From Streptomyces meridianus (lineage in GTDB: Bacteria > Actinomycetota > Actinomycetes > Streptomycetales > Streptomycetaceae), in contig NZ_JAMQGM010000043.1 of the NCBI RefSeq assembly GCF_023703325.1, positions 39,002-103,001 of the forward strand: a stretch of 64,000 nucleotides of DNA, written 5' to 3'. Position 1 is the stretch's first letter. Every line of letters begins with the position of its first letter. Positions 26,505 to 35,500 of the stretch are shown here, piece after piece. The notes beneath the pieces are model-generated. The model was given only the letters and a program-made list of their open reading frames with translations. It was not told the origin of the DNA and did not search any database. The position numbers and the translations under genes were made by a program.

Positions 26505-29500
26505 TCAGCCCTCCCGTCCGGGAAGGGGTGCCTCCGGATCCGCCGTGACCTCGGCGAGCAGCGCTGCGAACTCCTCGCCCCAGGAGGCGATCGTCGACGC
26601 GTCGAAGAGGTCGGTGGAGTACTCGATGACGACCTCGATCCCGTCGTCTCCCGGTACCAGCACCACGTAGAGCTCGTTGCGTGCCAGTCCGGGTACGGGA
26701 AGGCTCCGGATCCGGGTGCGCAGCCCGTCCAGGTCCATCGACGGGGAGGCGGTCGTCACCACGGTGAACAGCACCGTGGGGAACAGCTGCTCCGCCATCT
26801 CGGGGGCGGCCAGCCGCACGACCTCCTCGAGCGGCAACGCCTGGTGATCGATGGCCGGGAAGAGCATGGAGCCCAAGTGCGTCACCAGCTCCGAGAACGT
26901 CGTGGCCCCGGAGGTGCGGGTGCGGAGCAGCACCGCGTCACCGATGAAGCCGACGGTGTTCTCGAACTCCTGGCGGGTGCGGTTCGCGCTGGAGGCCGCC
27001 AGCACGACATCGGAGCTGCTGCCGGACCTTGCGCCGGCCCAGGCGGCGAACGCGCCGGCCAGCACCAGGTAGGCGGTGGTGCCGAGCCGGGCCGCCGTGC
27101 CTGCCACCCGCTCGGCGACCGCTTCGCCGATGCTCAGCCGGTGCAGTGCGCCCTCGCCGGAGAGGACCTCGGGGCGGGGACGGTCGTAGGGAAGCTCCAT
27201 GCGCAGCTTCGCGCCCGCCAGTTCGCGACGCCAGAACGCCTCGAGCTCCTCGCGTCGTGCGCCGGTGAGCTGTTCACGCTCCCAGCGCGCATAATCCGTG
27301 AACTGCGCCGGAACAGCGCCGAGTTCGGGTTCCCGGCCGGAGCGCCGCGCGTTGTGGAGTTCTTCGAGTTCGCGCCACAGCACGCCCATCGACCAGCCGT
27401 CGCAGATCGCGTGGGACAGCACCGCGACGAGCACCCACCGGTCCTCGCCGAGGCGGGCGAGTCCGAACCGGAACAGCGGGGCGGTGTCCAGGGAGAAGGG
27501 CCGCCGTGCCTGCTCCCGGCACCAACGGTCGACCCGCTCCTCGTCCGCGGCGGTGAGATCGGTGACGGGCAGATCCGGTTCGAGGTCGGCGAGGACCTCG
27601 ATCAGGTACTCGCCGTCGCGGTGGACGGCCCGGCTCCGCAGCGCGGCATGCCGGCGCACGAGCACGGTCAGAGCGTGCGAGAGCGCGGCCGTGTCGAGTT
27701 CGCCGTGCAGGTCGATCCGGTGGGCCACGTTGTAGACCGAGGGATCGGAGCGCTCGTGGTGGCGCCGCCACATCCTGCGTACGGTGCCGGGCATCGGGGC
27801 CCGGTCGGCCGTCGCCCCGGACGTGGACGCCATCCGCCCGGCCACGGCCCGGACGGTGGGTGCGCGGAAGAAGTCCGCCATGGACATCTCGAAGCCGTGC
27901 TCCCTGGTCATGCGGTTGAGGAGCCGGACAGCGCTCAGCGAGTGGCCGCCCAGTTCGAAGAACGACCGGTTCACCGGCACCGAGGTGCGCCCCAGTTCGT
28001 CGCACCACACCTCGTGCATGACCTTCTCGGCCGGGGTGGACGGCTCGCCCGCCGCAGCCGCCCGGTCCGTCCTGCCGTCCGGGTCCGGGGCGGGATCCGT
28101 TTCCGGTGCCGGCAGCCGGTCCCGGTCGATCTTGCCGCTGCTGTTGAGCGGGATCCGGTCCATGCGCACCCACTGCCGCGGGACGAGGTGGTCGGGCAGT
28201 CCGGCCGCGAGAGCCGCGGCGAGGTGGCCGATGCCGTCCGCGGCGCGCGCGGGCACCACGTAGGCGGCGAGCACGGTCTCACCGTTCCGGTCGCGCCGGG
28301 GCACGACCGCTGCGGCCGTCACGTCGTCCCGGACGGCCAACGCCGCCTGAACCTCGGCCGGTTCGACCCGGAAGCCGCGGATCTTCACCTGGTCGTCGGC
28401 GCGGCCGAGATATTCGAGCTCCCCGTCGGAACGCCATCTGCCGAGGTCACCGGTGCGGTAGAGGGTGCCGTCCCGGGCGTCCCGCACGAACGCGGCGGCC
28501 GTCTCCTCGGGGCGGCCGTGGTAGCCGTGCGCCAGTGCCACGCCCGCCACATGGATCTCGCCGACGGCGCCGACCGGCACCTCGCGGCCGCTGCCGTCGA
28601 GCAGCCGGATCCGCACTCCGGGTACGGGCATGCCGATCGGGGGCCGGTCGCCCTCGGCCGGATCCACCCGGTGGGAGGTGACGATCACGGACGCCTCGGT
28701 GGGCCCGTACTGGTTGTAGAGCGCGCATTCGGGATGCCGCCCGAGGAAGCGGCGCAACGGCGGAGTGAGTGTCAGGGCCTCTCCCGCGACGAACACCTCG
28801 CGCACGGAGGGCATCAGCGGGTCGGTCTCCATGAGGTATCTCAGCGGTGTGTACGGCATGAACAGGCGCTGCACCCCGTGACGCCGCACGGCCTCGGTGA
28901 CTGCCGCCGGGTCGAGCCGGGTCTCGTCCCCGATCAGGACGAGCGCCGCGCCCGCCGCCAGTGTGGTGAACAACTCCTGGACGCTGACGTCGAACGACGG
29001 GGAGGTCCACTGCAGGGTGCGCATCGGCTCGTGCCCCTCGAGGTGCCGCCGGACCAGGTTCGCCGGGCCGCGGTGCGGTACGACGACGCCCTTCGGACGG
29101 CCCGTGGAGCCCGAGGTGTAGATGCAGTAGGCGGGGTCCTCGGGCCGTGCTCCGCCCTCCGGGGGACTCTCGTCGCCCCCGTCCGCGGCAGTCATCGGCT
29201 CCCCCGGACCCCCGAGGCGCTCCGGGAACGTGACGTCCCCTGCTTCGGCCGCCTCGTCCACGAGGTGCACGCGCATGCCGTCGGGGAGTCCGAGCCCCGA
29301 GCGCAGAGCGCTGGTCGTCACCAGCAGGGCCGGCGCACCGTCCTGGAGGAGCCACTCCGTCCTGGCCGTCGGCGCGCCCGGGTCCAGAGGGAGGTAGCCG
29401 GCGCCGCTCTTCAGCACCGCGAGCAGTGCCGTGATCAGCTCGGGGCCCCTCGGCAGCAGCACCGCGACGAGGACGCCGCGTTCTGCTCCCCTGGCGCCGA

Positions 29501-32500
29501 GCTGCCGGGCCAGCCGGTTCGCGTGTTCGTCCAGCTCCCGGTAGCCGATGCCGCGGTCGTCCGTGATCAGGGCGACGGCATCGGGGCTTCTGCGCGCCTG
29601 CTCCTCGAACAGTTCGTGCAGCGTCCGGCCGGAACCGGATTCGGTCCCGCCCTCGAAGGCGGTCAGCGCGGACCGGTCGGCCGCGGTGAGGGCGGTGAGG
29701 GCGGTGAGCTCGGGCAGGGGCGCGGTCGGCGCTTCGAGCGCCCTGCGCAGCGCGGTCTCCGCATAGTCGATGAACCTGCGCACGGTGCCCTCGTCGAAGA
29801 GCGCCGTGTCGTACTCGACCATGAGGCGCAGGCCGTTCCGGTGGTGCGTGAGGTAGATGCTGAGGTCGAACGGGGCGCGGGCGCTGGGCACGTCGAGGAG
29901 GGTCGCCTCCAGCCGGGGCGGGTCGAACTCGACCCGCCCCTCGTTCTCGTACTCGACCAGGACCTGGAAGAGCGGATTGCGCGACGGGTCGCGGGGGACG
30001 CCGAGCGCGCCCACGAGCTCGTCGAACGGGACGCCGCGGTGCTCGTACGCGGTCGTGGTGCTCTCCCGCACCCGGTGGACCAGTTCGGCGAAACCGGGGT
30101 CGCCCGACAGGTCGATCCGCAGCGCCAGGGTGTCCAGGAACAGCCCGATCTCGTCCTCGGCGGCCACGGGCCGTCCGCCGACGGCCGTGCCGATCACGAC
30201 GTCGTCCTGTCCGCTGAACCGGGCGAGGACCGCGCAGATCGTCGCGAGGAGCGACATGAACGGCGTGACCCGGTGATCGGCGCTGAACCGGCGCAGTTCG
30301 GCGACGAGTTCGGGGTGGAATTCATGGGTGAAGCCGGCGCCCGCGCCTGATCTGACCGCCGGGCGGGGCCGGTCGGCGGGCAGTTGCAGAACGGGGGCGC
30401 CGGCGAGTTCGCGCCGCCAGAACGCGAGGTCCCGTGCCGTGTCGGCCGGGTCGGGCCGCGGTTCCGGCCTGTCCGCCAGGGGCGGGGGCGGGGCGGCCCC
30501 GTGCTGCTCGGCGCGGTAGAAGGCGGCGAGGTCGCGGACGAACACGGCGGTGGAGGCGGAGTCGAGCACGATGTGGTGGGCCCGCAGGAACAGCAGGTGC
30601 ACGTCCGGTGCGGTGCGGAGCAGCCGGGCGGAGAACAAGGGGCCGCTGCCCAGGTCGAACACACGCTGTGCCTCGCGCTCGAGCACCGACCTGAGGGCCT
30701 CCTCCTCTCCGGCCCCGGTGTGGTCCTCGACGGGGCAGTCGACCGGGACGTCGTCCAGGATTCGGCGCCACGGCACGCCGTCGTCGTCGGGGAAGACGGT
30801 GCGCAGGGCCGGCTGCCGGGCGACGACCTTCCGGAGGGCTCTGGCGAACGCCTTCTCGTCCAGGGGCCCTTGGAGCCGGACGGCCTTCGGCTCGTGGTAC
30901 ATGGCGGTGCCGGGGTGCAGCTTCTCCAGGAACCAGATCCGGCGCTGGGCCGGGGAGAGCGGCAGACGTTCGGGCTCCCGGGCGGCCCGGCCGGGGGACG
31001 ACCGTCCGAGCCGGTCGATCGCGGGCAGCGCGGCGAGCACGCGGTCCTTCGGCACCCCGAAGTCGACGAAGCAGGCGATCTCGTCGGCTCCGGCCTCGGT
31101 CAGGAGCCGCACCGTCTCGGCGGCCGTGCGTTCGTCTCCGATCAGGGCGCGGGACTCGCAGTAGCGTTCGTAGGCCCGTCCGAGCAGGAACTCCAGGTCC
31201 TCCTCGGGGGTGTTGTCCAGGTCGACATCGAACCCGAGGCTGTTCGTGACCTGGTCGAACAGGGAGAGCGACGAGCGAAGGTAGCCGATGAAGGGCCGGT
31301 AGGCCTCGGCGCGGGCTCGCTCGGCGTCCTCGCCGAGGTAGGTGTGCACGAGCACGACGACGCGGCCCGCGGCCGGGTCGAGCCCGTGATCGGCCCGGGT
31401 CTTCCGGTACAGCGCGATGTTCTCCGCGAGTTGCTCGACGCTCTGCGACATGAGGTTGGTGACCACGCCGAGACCGTTCTCGGCCGCCCTGCGGTAGCTG
31501 TCGGGGTTGCCCAAGACCGCGACGAACAGCGGCGGCTGCGGTTGGACGGGCGTGGGGTGCAGCCGGACCTCCGCGGGTTCGCCGCCGCCCGCGGTCACCG
31601 GAACCGCTTGCCCCGACCAGAGGCGGCGCACGGTGTCCAGCTGTTCGTACATCAGCTCGCGATGGCGTCCGAAGTTGTCCGGGGCGAGCGCGAAGTCCTG
31701 GGCGTGCCAGCCACTGGCCACGCACATCCCTGCGCGTCCGCCGGAGAGGTTGTCGACGACCGACCACTCCTCGGCGACGCGAACGGGGTGGTGCAGCGGC
31801 AGGACGACCGAGCCGGCGTGCAACCGGATGCGACTGGTGCGCGCAGCCAGTGCGGCGGCCAGGACCGAGGGGTTGGGGAAGAGGGAGCCGAAGGAGTTGA
31901 AGTGCCGCTCGGGGAACCAGAGGGTGTGGAAGCCGTGCCGGTCGGCGAACTCGGCGGCCGACATGATGAGGTCGTACCGGCCGGTTTCCCCGCTCTCCGG
32001 GTAGTCGCCGAAGAAGTACAGACTGAAGTCGCAGCCGGAGGCGTCCGGGACGTCGACGTCCGCGCAGGGGGGCAGCGCCGTGAGGGGCCGGGCGGCCGCT
32101 GGGGGCGCCGTCCGTGCGGGTTCCGTCCGGGGCGCCGGCACCGGGCTTGCACCGGCGGGCTCTCCAGCCGGGGCGGGTACGGCCGTAGCGGGCGTGACGG
32201 AAGGGGGCGCGGCGGGTGGCAGCGCCGCGCCGAGCGCCTGAAGCTGGCGTGACATCAGGCCGGTGACCTGGTCGACCATCTTCTCGGCCAGTCTCAGCTG
32301 CTGTCCGGCGATCGCATGGAGGCCGTCCGCAGCAGGGCCGTCGGTGGCCGAGAGGACCGGAACGGTCGGGTACGCCGGCAGTTCGTCCACGGGGCAGATG
32401 TCCGCCTCCGCGGTCCGGTGCTCGTGGGCGGCTGTCGGAGCCGGTTCACTCCCCGTCCTTTCCTGCACGGTTCCGGTCGCGGTCCCTGCCGACTCCGTCG

Positions 32501-35500
32501 GCGTGATGACCGCACCGCCCTCCCGTACGACGAGTTCCGCGAGCTTGCGGGGGGTGTCCGCCGTGGAGAACAGTTCGCGGACGGGGATGCGGACCTGGTG
32601 GAGCGTCTCCAGCTCTCGCGTCATCCCCATGAGGGAGAGGGAGTCGGCGCCGAGCAGGAAGAACGACGTGTCGGGGCTCATCTCCTCCGGGTCGGCGCCC
32701 AGTTGGGCGGCGGTCAGCTCCACCACCGAACGCAGGACCGGACCGACCCGCGCATCGTCGCCGCGCCGGGTGGACGGATCGCCGGGCGCCGGGGCGGGTG
32801 ATGAGCTCTCGCGGGCAGCTGCCACCCGTTGCTGCGCCGGGAGTGCCGTGGGGGTGCGGCGCAGCGGGTGGCCGGGCAGCGGTATACGGCCGCCGTCCGG
32901 TACGACATCGCTCCAGGTCACGTCCGCTCCTCCGGTGTAGAGCTCTCCGAGTGCCTCCAGCAGGCCCTCCATCGCGTCGGTGTCCCGGCCCTGGTGCACC
33001 CAGCGGCTGCCGGGCAGGCACTGTCTGCCGGGGCCGGCCAGGACGCCGGCCGCTCCGATCTCCAGGAAGTCCGCGCATCCCTGCTCGGCGGCTGTCCGCA
33101 GGGCGAGGTCGAAGCGGACGGCCTCGCGTGCTTGCGCGTGGAGATAACCGGCGTCGACAACCCGGCCCACGGACCGCAGTACGCCGTCGAGTCCTCCGAC
33201 GAAGGGCGCGCTCAACGGCGCGAGCGTCAACCGGTCGGTGACGGAGCGGAATTCCGCCAGGGCTGAGTCCATCAGGGACGTGTGGAAGGCCCGGTCGACG
33301 GACAGGGCGCGCCACGGGATGCCGTCCCGGTCCAGGAGGACAGCGGCTTCCCGTATCGCCCCCGCGGCTCCGGAGAGCACCTGGGAGCGGGGCCCGTTCA
33401 CCGCGGCCGGCTCGGTGCCGCTCGCCTGCGCGATGCGGTCCGCGGTCGCCCGGTCGCAGCGCACGGCGAGCATCGCGCCGGGCGGGGTCTCCTGCATCAG
33501 CAGGCCGCGCCGGGCCGTGAGCCGCAGGCCGTCGGCGAGCGACACGGCTCCCGCGGCGCACAGGGCGGCGTACTCGCCGAGGCTGTGTCCCATCAGCAGG
33601 GCGGGCCGGACACCGCAAGCGCGCCAGAGTTCGAAGAGCGCCATCTGGTGGGCGAAGAGCGCCGGTTGGGCCGTGCGCGTGGGCATGGCGGCGGACGGCC
33701 CGGCGTCGTCCGCGAGCAGGACGTCGAGCAGGCTGCCGCCGTAGTCGTCCGAGAACAGCTGCTCGCACTGCTCGAGCACGCGTCGCGCGACGGGCGCGTG
33801 CGCGTGCAGCGCCCGCGACATGCCGGGGGCGGCGCTGCCCTGACCGGAGAAGACGAATGCCAGGGATCCCAGGGGCTGCCGGGCAGCCGGCTTCCACCGC
33901 GCGAGGGCCGCGACGAGATCCTCGCCCGAGCGCGCGACGAACGCGGCCCGCTGCTCCCGGTGCCGTCTGCCGAGAGCGAGCGTGCGGACCACGTCGGCGC
34001 ATGCGGTTCCGGGACGGTCCCGCAGGTGCTTCTCCAGGCCCGCGACGAGGTCGCCCAGCGCTCCGGGGTCCTTGGCGGAGACCGGTACGAGCACGGGGCC
34101 CTCGGCCGTCGGCCGTGGCGCCCGGGGCGGCGTCTCCTCGAGGAGGACGTGGGCGTTGGTGCCGCCGACGCCGAGGGCGCAGACTCCCGCGCGCCGCGGC
34201 AGTCCGCTCCCGGTCGGCCAGGGCCGGAGCTCGGTGGCCAGGACGAACGGGCTGCCCTCGAGGCGCAGAGCCGGATTGGGGCGGGTGAGGTTCAGGGTCG
34301 GCACGAGCATGCCGTGCCGCAGCATCAGCACGGTCTTGATCAGGCCGGCCATGCCCGCGCAGCTGTCCAGATGACCGATGTTCGGCTTGACGGAGCCCAG
34401 CGCGCAGAATCCCGTCCTGCCGGTGCCCTCGCCCAGCGCCCGCGACAGGGCCTCGAACTCGACCGGGTCACCGAGCCTCGTGCCCGTGCCGTGCGCCTCC
34501 ACGTACGAGACGGTGTCAGCGGGGACGTTCGCGCGGTGCAGCGCCTGCCGGACCACGTCGACCTGACCGGCCACTCCCGGTGCGGTGAAACCGACCTTGC
34601 CCGAGCCGTCGTTGTTCACCGCGGACCCGATGATCACGGCGTGCACGGTGTCGCCGTCGGCGAGTGCCCGGTCCAGGCGCTTGAGCAGGACCGCCGCGAC
34701 CCCGCTGCCGCCCACGGTGCCGTCGGCGTCGGCGTCGAAGGCACGGCATCGCCCGGTCGGCGAGAGGATGGAGCCGGGGTGGCTGCGGTAGCCCGACTCC
34801 TGGGGGGTGTGCACGGCGGCTGCGCCCGCGAGGGCCAGGTCCGCGTCGCCGCTCAGCAGGGCCTGCGCAGCAAGGTGTACGGCCACGAGCGAGGTGGAGC
34901 AGGCGGTCTGCACGCCAATGGCGGGGCCGGTGAGGCCGAGCCGGTAGGCCACCCGGGAAGCCATGAAGTCCGGCTGCCGGCCGACAGCGGCCTGGATTCC
35001 GGCTGCCGGATCGTCCGGTCGGGGGCCGGCGGTGGCGGTCGGCTGCTGGTGGCCGTACAGGTGCATGCCGGATCCGGCGAACACGCCGACACGGGTGCCC
35101 GGTTCGCCGGCGGCGTACCCGCCGTCCTCCAGGGCCTGGTGGCAGGACTCGAGGAAGAGCCGGTGGGCGGGGTCGGTGAGTTCGGCCTCGCGGCGGCTGA
35201 TGCCGAAGAAGTCCGCGTCGAAGCCGTCGGCCTCGTCGAGGTGCCCGGCGACGGACACCCGTCCGGGCTCCTCGAGCAGTGCGGGCGGCAGTCCAGCCGC
35301 GGTGAGGTCGTCGGCTGTATAGGTGCGGACGCTGTCGACGCCCGCACACAGGTTGCTCCAGAACTCGTCCACGGAGGCGGCTCCTGGGAACCGCGCGGAC
35401 ATACCGATGACCGCGATGCGCCGGTCCGCGGGGGTGGCCGGGGAGACCGGCTCCGTCACGTCGGCGGTACCGCCGGCCGGGGCCGCGTCGAGGTGGGCGG

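Noticed and set aside
26325..30350. Long rightward open frame opposite the megasynthase A and C domains
   Set aside because: Antisense to conserved NRPS motifs; no domain, ribosome site or sensible composition.
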